NCBI RefSeq assembly: GCF_002891535.1
Contig: NZ_PDZR01000013.1
Coordinates: forward strand, 40,370 to 104,369
Reading direction: 5' to 3'
DNA: 64,000 bases
Origin: Methylocella silvestris
Lineage (GTDB): Bacteria; Pseudomonadota; Alphaproteobacteria; Rhizobiales; Beijerinckiaceae
Below are positions 27,175 to 35,049 of this stretch, piece after piece. Within the stretch, counting starts at the first letter, position 1; each line of letters begins with the position of its first letter. The notes beneath the pieces are model-generated. The model did no database searches, had not been told where the DNA came from, and was given only the letters and a program-made list of their open reading frames with translations. The translations under genes were made by a program, and so were the position numbers.

Positions 27175-27627
27175 ATGACCTCAGCCTCGGAACTGACCGA
27201 TCACACCGGATACTGGATGCGAATGGCGTCAAACGCTGTGTCGCAGGAGTTCGCGCGCAAGGTATCGGGCGAAGATGTCACTGTCGCGGAGTGGTCGTTC
27301 ATGCGGGCGCTCTGCGATTTGGAGCCGACGCCTCCGTCAGTTCTGGCCGAAAGTATGGGTATGACGAAGGGGGCGATCAGTAAACTTGCGGAAAGGCTGG
27401 TAGCCAAAGGATTGGTTGAGCGGACGGAGAGCCAGCAGGACAAGCGCGCTCACAGCCTGTCCCTGACGCCAGAGGGCCGGGCCAAGATCCCGGTCCTGGC
27501 ATCGCTTGCCGACGAGAACGACGCTGAATTCTTCGGCGTGTTGACGAAGGAAGAGCACGAAACGCTCGACCGTATCCTGAGAGTTCTCGCCGAACGGCGC
27601 GAGCTGAGGGCAACCCCGGTAGACTGA
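27175..27627 (+). CDS. MarR-family transcriptional regulator
   Basis: 150 residues. Winged HTH: TPPSVLAESMGMTKGAISKL and then AERLVAKGLVERTESQQDKR, followed by LSLTPEGR, the MarR wing signature. The perfect inverted repeat immediately upstream is the probable binding site. It heads a four-gene block with a DUF1398 protein and two small membrane proteins. An ATG at 27166 in another frame gives no homology and was ignored. Confidence 0.88.
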   Translation: MTSASELTDHTGYWMRMASNAVSQEFARKVSGEDVTVAEWSFMRALCDLEPTPPSVLAESMGMTKGAISKLAERLVAKGLVERTESQQDKRAHSLSLTPEGRAKIPVLASLADENDAEFFGVLTKEEHETLDRILRVLAERRELRATPVD

Positions 27628-27668
27628 ACCCGCCGACCAAATCAATATTGAAACGAAAGGAAGCCGCC

Positions 27669-28070
27669 ATGGACGCGGAACGGATTTCTATTGCCGAAAC
27701 CTGCCTGCATGCTGCTCACGATGGAAGCCTGAGCTTTCCGGAAATTGTCGGCAAGCTGATCGCCGCCGGCTTCGAGGGCTATGCGGTCGACTATCGCCGC
27801 AACAGCCAGACCTGCTATCTGCCGGACGGCGACAGCGCAACGATGGATTTGCAGCCCTCCGCTGGCAAGGTCGCCGCTGCCTTTGACGCTGCCGAGGTCG
27901 AGCGTCTGGTGCGATGGGCGCAGGCGGACCCGGCCGACTACAGCTACGTGGCTTTCAGCGAGAAGGTGAAAGGCGCAGGCTGCGCGGGATACCTTGTTTC
28001 GTTTCTGGGCCGCCGCGTCGTCTATTTCGGCCGTACCGCCGAAACCCATGTCGAGCACTTCCCCAAATGA
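27669..28070 (+). CDS. DUF1398-family protein
   Basis: 133 residues from ATG 27669 (AAAGGA upstream). The pattern IAETCLHAAHDGSLSFPEIV, then GFEGYAVDYRRNSQTCYLPDG with CAGYLVSFLGRRVVYFGRTA is typical for DUF1398, a family of small cytosolic proteins of unknown function. It follows marR by about 40 bp and probably shares its control. Confidence 0.75.
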   Translation: MDAERISIAETCLHAAHDGSLSFPEIVGKLIAAGFEGYAVDYRRNSQTCYLPDGDSATMDLQPSAGKVAAAFDAAEVERLVRWAQADPADYSYVAFSEKVKGAGCAGYLVSFLGRRVVYFGRTAETHVEHFPK

Positions 28071-28083
28071 TGGTGGGCCGGTC

Positions 28084-28521
28084 ATGACGCTTTCGGAACT
28101 CCTAGTCGGAGGGGTTGTTCCGGCCGTCTGCCTCGGGCTTGGAGCCGTATTCATGCGGGCAAGCCTCGACGCCGGCGCATCCATTCCCCTTTACCTGGCG
28201 GTCGTAGGCAGCGTCGTGGCGCTGCTCGGTTGGGCGGCCTTCATCCGGACAGGGAGCCCAATTCCCTCTGTCCGGCTCGTGCTGCTCGCCGCGACGATGG
28301 GGACGATCTGGACACTGGCGATCGCCTGCATGGCTTATGGGATGGGCGTGTTGAAACTGCCGGTTTCAATCATCACGACGTTGACCAACAGCAATGCTCT
28401 GATCGCTGTCCTTGTCAGCGCCGTGGCTTTCTCTGAATGGCGTAACGTTAATCTCTCACTTGTCGCCCTTGGTGCTCTGTTGATCTGCGCCGGGGCGACG
28501 GTCATTTCCCTCGCACGTTGA
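28084..28521 (+). CDS. Small DMT/EamA-type membrane protein
   Basis: 145 residues with four to five hydrophobic helices, about half the size of a full DMT exporter. The last helices (LPVSIITTLTNSNALIAVLV, then ALGALLICAGATVISL) resemble the EamA repeat. It could work as a homodimer or with a partner, as small multidrug-type proteins do. It starts 13 bp after the DUF1398 gene; the following gene may start by overlapping its stop. Confidence 0.65.
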   Translation: MTLSELLVGGVVPAVCLGLGAVFMRASLDAGASIPLYLAVVGSVVALLGWAAFIRTGSPIPSVRLVLLAATMGTIWTLAIACMAYGMGVLKLPVSIITTLTNSNALIAVLVSAVAFSEWRNVNLSLVALGALLICAGATVISLAR

Positions 28522-29066
28522 AGGATATTTCCCTGTTGCCGGCTGATCTGATCAAGGCAATCATCGCATTCGTGATGTCGAACTACTCGCTGAGTTTCTT
28601 CCTGCTCGGGCTGATCGTCTCGCTTGTTGCTATTGCACGATCGAGAACTTCCATAGACCGGTCGCTTGTCGTCGAAAAGCTCCTCGCCTGGTACGTCTTC
28701 TTCAGCATCGGCATCGACAACTTCTATAACTTTGTCATGCACGTCTTCTTCGGTCAGATGTCAGCCGCTTTCATCGGCTGGGCCGAGAGTCCGTTCCAGT
28801 TCGAGGTCGGAACCGCGAGCCTCGGCTTCGCCGCGGTCGGATTGCTCGCGGCATTCCGGAGTTATGATCTGCGCCTCGCCGCCGTGCTCGGCCCCAGCAT
28901 CTTCACGCTGGGGGCGGCTGTCGGCCATCTCTATCAGATGGTGACCGCGCATAATTTCGCACCTGGCAATGCCGGCATCATCTTCTGGACCGATATCTTC
29001 ATCCCGCTGTTCGGATTTGCGCTGCTGCGGCTGAGCCGTCGCGTGCGAGTTCAAGAGCAGCGCTGA
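28518..29066 (+). CDS. DUF6790-type integral membrane protein
   Basis: 182 residues from TTG 28518, which overlaps the previous stop; ATG 28575 is the alternative start. Four to five hydrophobic helices and the conserved FIGWAESPFQFEVGTASLGF segment, with GHLYQMV later. Function unknown. It is the last gene of the MarR-headed block. Confidence 0.65.
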   Translation: MKDISLLPADLIKAIIAFVMSNYSLSFFLLGLIVSLVAIARSRTSIDRSLVVEKLLAWYVFFSIGIDNFYNFVMHVFFGQMSAAFIGWAESPFQFEVGTASLGFAAVGLLAAFRSYDLRLAAVLGPSIFTLGAAVGHLYQMVTAHNFAPGNAGIIFWTDIFIPLFGFALLRLSRRVRVQEQR

Positions 29067-29105
29067 TCGCGGCCTCGGCGGGACGTCGCGCTCCTTCATT
29101 CATCG

Positions 29106-29562
29106 ATGAGTGACCGTCCGACCCAGGCGAGCAGGACGCTGGCCATTTTAAGCGCCCTTTATAGCTGGGCTGAAAAGGCGGGCTATGTCGGCGAATGGCA
29201 TAACCCCGCGCGCGGGATCGAAAAATTCCCTGAATCTGTTCCCCGGAGGAAAAGTGGGTCGGCCCCGTGTTAACCTTAAAAAACCATGGGCGGCGGCGGC
29301 GAAGGCTGCGAGGCTTGAGGGCCTGCGCATCCATGACTTGCGCCATTCATTCGCGAGTATCGGCGCCGGCGGCGGACTCGGATTGCCGATTATCGGCAAG
29401 CTGCTTGGGCATAAGAAGCCCGCGACAACCGCTCGTTACGCGCATCTCGACGCTGATCCGATGCGCCGCACAGCTGACTCCATCGGCGCGACTATCACGG
29501 TAGCGATGGAGGGCGGCATGGCCGAGGTTGTCACGATAGCGGCACGGAGGAGGACAGAATGA
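29106..29562 (+). pseudogene. Tyrosine integrase remnant with internal deletion
   Basis: The first frame (29106-29274) encodes part of a core-binding domain: ILSALYSWAEKAGYVGEW, NPARGIEKFPE. A different frame (to 29562) encodes the C-terminal catalytic part: LRIHDLRHSFAS (the H-x-x-R motif), LGHKKPATTARYAHL with the nucleophilic Tyr, and DPMRRTADSIG. The N-terminal arm domain and the region with the first catalytic Arg are missing. It marks an old insertion, unrelated to the complete integrase at 42001. Confidence 0.8.
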
Positions 29563-29587
29563 GCAAAGCGAAGATTTCGTGGCGCAC

Positions 29588-29728
29588 ATGAAACCTGATC
29601 GATCTCGGGTCTCTTTCGAATCCTTAGATCCACCGTCCAATGATCAGGGTGAGGCTCTTTCAGAGGATGATGATAAGCCGCCTGCGCCCGAGGTGATTTG
29701 TCAAACCATTGCCGACCGAATGTTCTAG
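29588..29728 (+). CDS. Small hypothetical protein
   Basis: 46 residues, acidic in the middle (SEDDDKPPAPE). No signal peptide, no known motif. It sits between the integrase remnant and the next hypothetical gene and may itself be a fragment. Weak support. Confidence 0.25.
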   Translation: MKPDRSRVSFESLDPPSNDQGEALSEDDDKPPAPEVICQTIADRMF

Positions 29729-29734
29729 GGCCAC

Positions 29735-30298
29735 ATGTTGAAGATCCGCGAGTTCTGCCTTGGCCTTCGCAGTGGTCTGCAACACGAAATCGACCGCTGC
29801 CCGGATGAGCGCAAGCAGCGGGACCTACAGCAGGCCCTGGAACGCTTAAACGACTATGAGAAGCGGTTCGTCGCGCAGACCGAAGCGCTGCGAGGCCGAC
29901 CTGGCGTCCCGGAGTTTCTCCAATCCAGCTATTTCATGATCGGCGCATGCTTGGAAGCATCGAGCCGGATCGACCGTAGGCTCCTGCCGCGAATCGCCAG
30001 GCAAAAGGGCGCCAGTCGAAGCGCCAACGACCGCCGAAAAAAGGCTGAAGATGGATGGCAAAAGACTGCGCTCGAGCTCGCAGGCGCGATCACGCCGAAT
30101 AACCCTGGCCTTTCGCTGAGTCGGATCTCCTTTTTGGTCGAGGAAAGGTGGGGTGGGCAGATGCCCGTCGGTCAAAGGCATCTGTACAACTTCTTGCGCA
30201 AACAAAAAGGAGCAAAGAACCAACGGAAATTTGCATGTTTGCTAGTTCGGGGTGTCGCGCATCGCATGGTACATGGATTTTATGTAGCGCTTGCGTAG
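29735..30298 (+). CDS. Hypothetical protein
   Basis: 187 residues, basic, likely helical. No family recognised. The middle part (RKKAEDGWQKTALELAGAIT, then SLSRISFLVEERW, RHLYNFLRKQ) looks like a genuine DNA-associated or accessory protein; the last 25 residues are less convincing and may be read beyond a decayed end. It belongs to accessory DNA next to the integrase remnant. Confidence 0.45.
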   Translation: MLKIREFCLGLRSGLQHEIDRCPDERKQRDLQQALERLNDYEKRFVAQTEALRGRPGVPEFLQSSYFMIGACLEASSRIDRRLLPRIARQKGASRSANDRRKKAEDGWQKTALELAGAITPNNPGLSLSRISFLVEERWGGQMPVGQRHLYNFLRKQKGAKNQRKFACLLVRGVAHRMVHGFYVALA

Positions 30299-30876
30299 CG
30301 GCTCTCTCGACGATAAAGGCGAGAAGGCGGACAGCGATGCAGCCAAACGCGACGTTTCGCACGTCCAGCGAATTTTCCAGGGTTATCTCACCGTCACGGC
30401 GCCATATCGGTGTCGCAAGGAATGATTTGCGTGACGCGCGCGAGGGGCGCTGCGATGGCCGTGCAGTTTCGGCACCACGCGCTCCCATTCATGATCGCGG
30501 ATGGCCATGCACTTCCTGTACGGGAGAAATGTATCGAGCTATAAAAAAACTGGCAGTTTGCACCAGTCTACCGAGCGATTATCTTTCTAAAAAGCAGTCC
30601 GCTGCGAGCACCTACGTCACGCGCACCGCGCGGTTGCCGCCCACCTCAGAGCGACAGAAAAGGTTCAATGAATCATCGCGGCTGCCAACTAAGCACTTGA
30701 GAGGCTAGAAGGCTGTGCGATAGTCGCCTTAGTGCAATCTGGCGCTGAAAGATCCATTTTCGATGAATTGTTGTGTTTCCGAGCTCGGAGGCCAATGACG
30801 CATCTGGCATGTAGCAGCAGCTCTTCGAGGTCTGCGCCGTCCTTGAGATACAGCGTACAGAGTTCGGCGTTGACGA
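30299..30876. other. Stretch without recognised gene
   Basis: 578 bp of lower coding quality between the hypothetical gene and apbE. Open frames here have no recognisable motif. One short minus-strand frame (30689-30883, beginning LIVNAELCTLYLKDGADLEE) has protein-like composition but no start I trust and no family; it may be a decayed gene end. Confidence 0.4.
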
Positions 30877-31929
30877 TCAGCACCCGCGCCTCGGACTACG
30901 ACCGCACAATGTGCCGCGCGAGCTTACGCGAGCGCGGGGAGCTGGTCCAACCGGTCTCCGGGGGGGGGTCGGCAAGGTCGAGAGTACGCTTCCGTCGGAC
31001 CTAACCAGCAAGGCGGCGAGGCCGAGACGTGAGGCTAGTTCTAAGCCGCGCTCGGCGCCCGCGACCATGAGGGCGGTGGCCCATGCGTCCGCCGCCGTGC
31101 AGGTCTCGGCGAGGACGGTGACGGCGGCAAGATCACTTTCGAGCGGCCTCCCCCGCCGCGGATCTATGGTGTGCGACACACGCCGCCCCTCCACCTCCGC
31201 CACGTGCCGATACGCTCCGGAGGTCGCGACGGCGGCGCCGGAGAGGTCGAGCACCCCCAGGATTTCGCGCGATCCGGGGATTGGCTTTTCATGAGCGACC
31301 GCCCAGGGGCGTCCACCGGGTTTCAGACCCTCGGCGCGCATCTCGCCGTCGATGCCGACAAGCCAGGATGTGAGGCCAGAGCGTTGCGCCTCGCGCGCCA
31401 GTTCGTCGACGCCGAAGCCCTTGGCGATGCCTGAAAGATCAAGCTGCAGCAGCGCGAGACGCCGCGCACGGCGCGAGGCGATGTCGAGCTGCAGCGTCTT
31501 TGGAGGTTCAAAGGACGGGCGCCCCGCAACACGCGCGATCAGCCCCGCGTCGGGCGTCCGCGCTCCGCTGCCGAAGCCGAAAGCGCGGACGAGATCGCCG
31601 ACGCCGATGTCGAAGGCGCCTTCCGAAAGGCGGCCGATTTTCAGCGCGACGGCAAGCACCGTGACAAGCTCGTGCGGGATCGAAACCCACGCCCCGATGG
31701 GCGCGGCGTTGAGATGGGCGAGATCGGAATCCGCGCGCCAGCTCGACATCTGTTGTTCGATGCGATCAACGGCGCTCTGGAAGCTGCGCGCGAGGGCAGC
31801 TGCATCAAAATCATCGGCGGCGAAGAAGACAGCCGACCAGCGCGAGCCCATCGCCGGGCCGTTCAGCGCGTGACGGCGCAGCGCGCTGGCGTTCCGGGAT
31901 TCAGTAGACATCTTCAACATAGCGTCCAT
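30877..31929 (-). CDS. apbE: FAD:protein FMN transferase
   Basis: About 350 residues (ATG at 31929, 31920 and 31911 are alternatives; all overlap the end of the upstream gene). ApbE attaches FMN through phosphoester bonds to Thr/Ser of extracytoplasmic proteins. Visible motifs: GPAMGSRWSAVFF, the FDIGVGDLVRAFGFG loop, LDLSGIAKGFGVDEL, ATSGAYRHV and HTIDPRRGRP, with metal-site TCTAADAWATAL. The C-terminus runs through a tract of nine C (30960-30968, minus-strand sense). One base less would end the protein about a dozen codons later, so the arginine-rich tail may reflect slippage or an error. The neighbours include its likely target. Confidence 0.9.
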   Translation of the reverse strand: MDAMLKMSTESRNASALRRHALNGPAMGSRWSAVFFAADDFDAAALARSFQSAVDRIEQQMSSWRADSDLAHLNAAPIGAWVSIPHELVTVLAVALKIGRLSEGAFDIGVGDLVRAFGFGSGARTPDAGLIARVAGRPSFEPPKTLQLDIASRRARRLALLQLDLSGIAKGFGVDELAREAQRSGLTSWLVGIDGEMRAEGLKPGGRPWAVAHEKPIPGSREILGVLDLSGAAVATSGAYRHVAEVEGRRVSHTIDPRRGRPLESDLAAVTVLAETCTAADAWATALMVAGAERGLELASRLGLAALLVRSDGSVLSTLPTPPRRPVGPAPRARVSSRGTLCGRSPRRGC

Positions 31930-34087
31930 TTGATTTGAGGGTTGCGAGATCGAGGCCGAGCGGCCGGATGACCGCGTCGAGCGTGTTGGTCACAGCTGTC
32001 GCCATGTCGCGGCCGCCGCAGACCAGGATTTGCGCGCCCTCGCGGATCAATGCGCGCAGGCGCGGCGCGTCGGCAGCGATGCGGTCCTGAACATAGGCGC
32101 CGCCGTCCGGCCCGCGCGAGAAGGCGACGTTCAGCGAAGTCAGGCGCTTTTCGATGAGACGCTGCGCGAACTCATGTTCGTAAAGGAAGTCCGACGACGG
32201 GCTCCGGCCGCCAAAATAGAGATGCACTGGGCGCCCGGCCTCATTGGCGCGCACGAAGCCGGCGAGCGGGCCAACGCCAGCCCCCGCGCCGATCAGGATG
32301 AGCGGCGACCTGCCTGCGACCGGCCGGAACGTCGGGTTCGCGCGGACGAAGGCGTCGATGCGATCGCCGGACGCGAGCGCATGCAGGAAGCTCGAGCAAA
32401 GCCCGCCCGGGCGCAGCCGCACGCAGATTTCGACCACGTCCTCACGGGAGGACGACGCCAGCGAATAAAAGCGCGGCATGGTACTGCCCGGCGGAAGGAC
32501 GCCAAGGAGATCGCCCGGCTCAAACGCGGGCAGGCATCCGGCATCGCCGCGGCCGCCCGGCGCCCGGAAACGCAGGATCGCGGTTGGCGCGCCGACAGCC
32601 GCGCCATATTCCTCGCGTTCGATGAGTTCGAGCGCTTGCGTCTTCGGCGGCGCGGCGACATGCGCAAGCGTAAGATCATGGCGAAGCGCCGCGCCAAGGT
32701 CGCGGCCCCATTGCGCGAATTCCTGTGCCGAGCCGCGATCGACGCGTTTCATAGGCAGCAGACGCGGCCAGCCTTTCGCCTCGAGCGCCGCCGAAACCTC
32801 CTCGGCGAAGCCGCAAAAGCGCGGGAAATTGCGGTCGCCGAAGCCAAGCACTGCCACTGGAGCCTTGCCGTCCAGAACGGCGAGACGCGCGAGGAACTTT
32901 GCCGCCGAAGCCGGGGCCGCGCCGTCCCCGTAAGTAGATGTGAGAATCAACAGCCGCGCTGCTTTCGTATGGACCGGCTGCAATTCATTCATCGCCGCCG
33001 TGTAGACTCGATGACCCGCGGCGGTCAGTGCGGCGTGCAGCGTCCTGGCGAAGCCCCAGGTCGAATTGCCTTCGCTGCCAACAAGGATGACCGTATCCGC
33101 GGAGCGCGCCGACACATTCCCCGCAAAGCGCGGGCGTGCGGCGCGCCGCCGCAGCCACATCACGACGCCGGTCACGCCGAGCGCTGGAACCGCGGCGCAG
33201 GACAGGCCGAGCCACAGGCCAAGAACCCACGCGCCCCTGCCGGTGTGGAGCATATGGATGAGATCCTGAAAGCGATCCAACGCGGTCGCCGGGGCGAAGG
33301 CGAGCAGCGCCCCGCTCGACGAGTCGATCCGCGCCTCGCCCGCTGATGTGCGAAGGCTGTAGGCGTCGAGCCGATCGTCGCGGGCAGGAAAGCTCAGCTC
33401 GCGCAGATCAGTTACATCGATGGCTTGCAATGCCGCCAGCGCGCCGACCGGAGCCGACGCGCCGCCGCTCGCCGCAACCGCCGCCGCAGCAGCCTCGCTT
33501 TGGGGCAGCAAGCCAAAACTGTTCGCCGACATCCAGACGCCGGTCAGCGACGATAGGAGCAGACCAGCGATCGCGAAGCGGCCGATCTCGCCGTGCCAGC
33601 GCTGCGCGGGCGTTCCCCGAATCGGGCGCATCAGCGCGCGCCAACCGCCGAGGCGTCGGGCAAGCATCAAGGCGCCGGAGGCCGACAGCACGAGCATGGC
33701 GAGCGCGCCCAATCCCGCCGCGGCACGGCCGGCGTCGCCTGCGAGGAAGGAGCGATGCAGCGTGGTCAGGAAGCGGAAACTTTCCGAGACCTTGTAGGGG
33801 CCAAGACCCGCGCCCGTCGCCGGATCGACCCGTTCGACGCCGTTCATGTCGCCATCGGCGAAAGCGACGGTCATGGCGCCGTCAGGCCGCTTGCGGATGG
33901 CGTCGATCCGCTCGTGACGGGCGGCGACAGCCTCGGCAAGAGCCGCCACACTGACGCCGCGCGAGATGTCCGGCGTCGAGAGGCGGTCCAGCGCAGGTTT
34001 GACGGAGATCGCCGCCCCGGTGAGGCCGACGACGGCGAGGCCGAGCGCGAGCAACACGCCCGGAGCCGAATGAAGACGACGAAGCAT
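31901..34087 (-). CDS. PepSY-TM / flavodoxin / NADPH-reductase fusion protein
   Basis: 728 residues from ATG 34087. The N-terminal third is a PepSY-associated transmembrane region with four helices (LHRSFLAGDAGR; GEIGRFAIAGLLLSSLTGVW; HMLHTGRGAWVLGLWLGL). Then comes a flavodoxin domain (GSEGNSTWGFARTLH, LTSTYGDGAAPASAAKFL), and then a sulfite-reductase/CPR-type FAD-NAD(P)H module: RFYSLASSS for FAD, GGLCSSFLH, IGAGAGVGPLAGF, and C-terminal VCGGRDMA with RYVEDVY. It probably moves electrons from cytosolic NAD(P)H across the membrane to a periplasmic acceptor. It lies between the DUF2271 gene and apbE. Confidence 0.88.
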   Translation of the reverse strand: MLRRLHSAPGVLLALGLAVVGLTGAAISVKPALDRLSTPDISRGVSVAALAEAVAARHERIDAIRKRPDGAMTVAFADGDMNGVERVDPATGAGLGPYKVSESFRFLTTLHRSFLAGDAGRAAAGLGALAMLVLSASGALMLARRLGGWRALMRPIRGTPAQRWHGEIGRFAIAGLLLSSLTGVWMSANSFGLLPQSEAAAAAVAASGGASAPVGALAALQAIDVTDLRELSFPARDDRLDAYSLRTSAGEARIDSSSGALLAFAPATALDRFQDLIHMLHTGRGAWVLGLWLGLSCAAVPALGVTGVVMWLRRRAARPRFAGNVSARSADTVILVGSEGNSTWGFARTLHAALTAAGHRVYTAAMNELQPVHTKAARLLILTSTYGDGAAPASAAKFLARLAVLDGKAPVAVLGFGDRNFPRFCGFAEEVSAALEAKGWPRLLPMKRVDRGSAQEFAQWGRDLGAALRHDLTLAHVAAPPKTQALELIEREEYGAAVGAPTAILRFRAPGGRGDAGCLPAFEPGDLLGVLPPGSTMPRFYSLASSSREDVVEICVRLRPGGLCSSFLHALASGDRIDAFVRANPTFRPVAGRSPLILIGAGAGVGPLAGFVRANEAGRPVHLYFGGRSPSSDFLYEHEFAQRLIEKRLTSLNVAFSRGPDGGAYVQDRIAADAPRLRALIREGAQILVCGGRDMATAVTNTLDAVIRPLGLDLATLKSNGRYVEDVY

Positions 34088-34103
34088 GGGGTTTCCAGTC
34101 GGA

Positions 34104-34571
34104 TCAGAAGACGACCGAGAAGGACCTGACGTAGCCCTTGCCGGAGACAGCTTTGCCGGAGGCGGAGGCCTCGAGCGGCGCAACGACCTCGGACGGGTTG
34201 TCCATGCCGTCCTCGACCGCCGTGTCGATGTGGAGCCTGTAGCCGGCGTCGATCATGGCGTCGGCGATGTCGAGGCTGATCTTCAGCGTCTTTCCCGAGC
34301 CGATGCTGGCGCCGGTAATGCCGTCGATCTCCGCCGGCCGGCCGCCCGAGGCGCGCTGCCAGTCGGAAAGATGGCGGTAGTATTTCGCCTTGCCGCCGGC
34401 CATCCAGAGCGTGGCCCTGTATTTGCCGGCGGCGTCCGTGACCCAGAGAACGACATAGGCGCCATTGCCGCTGTAATTCTTGAGCGTGGTTTCGAACGTG
34501 ATCTGGCGCGCTTCCGCGAGGCCTGGCGCGATCACGGCGGCTGCGGCGAGCGCAGACATGACGAATTTCAT
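34104..34571 (-). CDS. DUF2271 periplasmic protein with flavinylation-like motif
   Basis: 155 residues from ATG 34571. Sec signal peptide MKFVMSALAAAAVIAPGLAEA with an AEA cleavage site. The mature protein is beta-rich: ITFETTLKNYSGNGAYVVLW, and KAKYYRHLSDWQRASGG. Residues 83-89 read DGITGAS, matching the D-G-x-[ST]-[GS]-A-[ST] motif at which ApbE links FMN, so Ser89 is a candidate attachment site. The apbE and PepSY-flavodoxin reductase genes follow in the same direction, 16 bp apart at the nearest. The motif match is seen; the flavinylation is inferred. Confidence 0.75.
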   Translation of the reverse strand: MKFVMSALAAAAVIAPGLAEARQITFETTLKNYSGNGAYVVLWVTDAAGKYRATLWMAGGKAKYYRHLSDWQRASGGRPAEIDGITGASIGSGKTLKISLDIADAMIDAGYRLHIDTAVEDGMDNPSEVVAPLEASASGKAVSGKGYVRSFSVVF

Positions 34572-34617
34572 CGGTTTGTTCCTCGAAGAAGAGTGGGGCG
34601 GCCGAGTCGCGGCCTGG

Positions 34618-34959
34618 TCACTGGACCTCGACCTTCGGACGGGCGTGACCTTTGAAGAGGCCATTGTCGGGAACCGGCGCATTGGGATCGGCCGGGGCGG
34701 CCTGCGGGATCGCGCCGCGGTCGCCGCCTTCATCGTCGTCATCATCATCCTCCTCATGGTGGCGTCGCGCGGAAGAGTCGCGCTCCTGCGACTGCTCCGC
34801 GAGGAGGAGCGCAGGTCGCTCCTCGCCGGCCGCCTCGACGCCTTGACGTACTTGCTGGCGATGACCTTCCAGAAAATCGCCGCCGGCAGCGGCCAGAGCG
34901 GCGCCAATGGCGGCTGTGGAAAGAAGCAGGGCGGCTCCGATCAAAATGGGTTTCTTCAT
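34618..34959 (-). CDS. Secreted acidic protein of unknown function
   Basis: 113 residues with a signal peptide (KKPILIGAALLLSTAAIGAA). The middle carries RRHHEEDDDDDDEGGD, a His-Asp/Glu run that could bind metal ions, and the end DPNAPVPDNGLFKG is a motif I recognise from other small proteins beside PepSY genes. GGAG precedes the ATG. It heads the DUF2271/reductase/apbE group and probably belongs to it. Confidence 0.65.
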   Translation of the reverse strand: MKKPILIGAALLLSTAAIGAALAAAGGDFLEGHRQQVRQGVEAAGEERPALLLAEQSQERDSSARRHHEEDDDDDDEGGDRGAIPQAAPADPNAPVPDNGLFKGHARPKVEVQ

Positions 34960-35049
34960 GGGATTCTCCGGCTGGTGTTGACCGGACCACCCTCGCCTTC
35001 GCGCCTGACGGCGGCCTGAAGGAGATGCGGGTTTGCGTTCAGCTTCCCG

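Noticed and set aside
30689..30883. Short minus-strand frame with protein-like composition downstream of apbE
   Set aside because: No trustworthy start, no family, and it depends on the frame after the poly-C tract. Mentioned in the gap description only.
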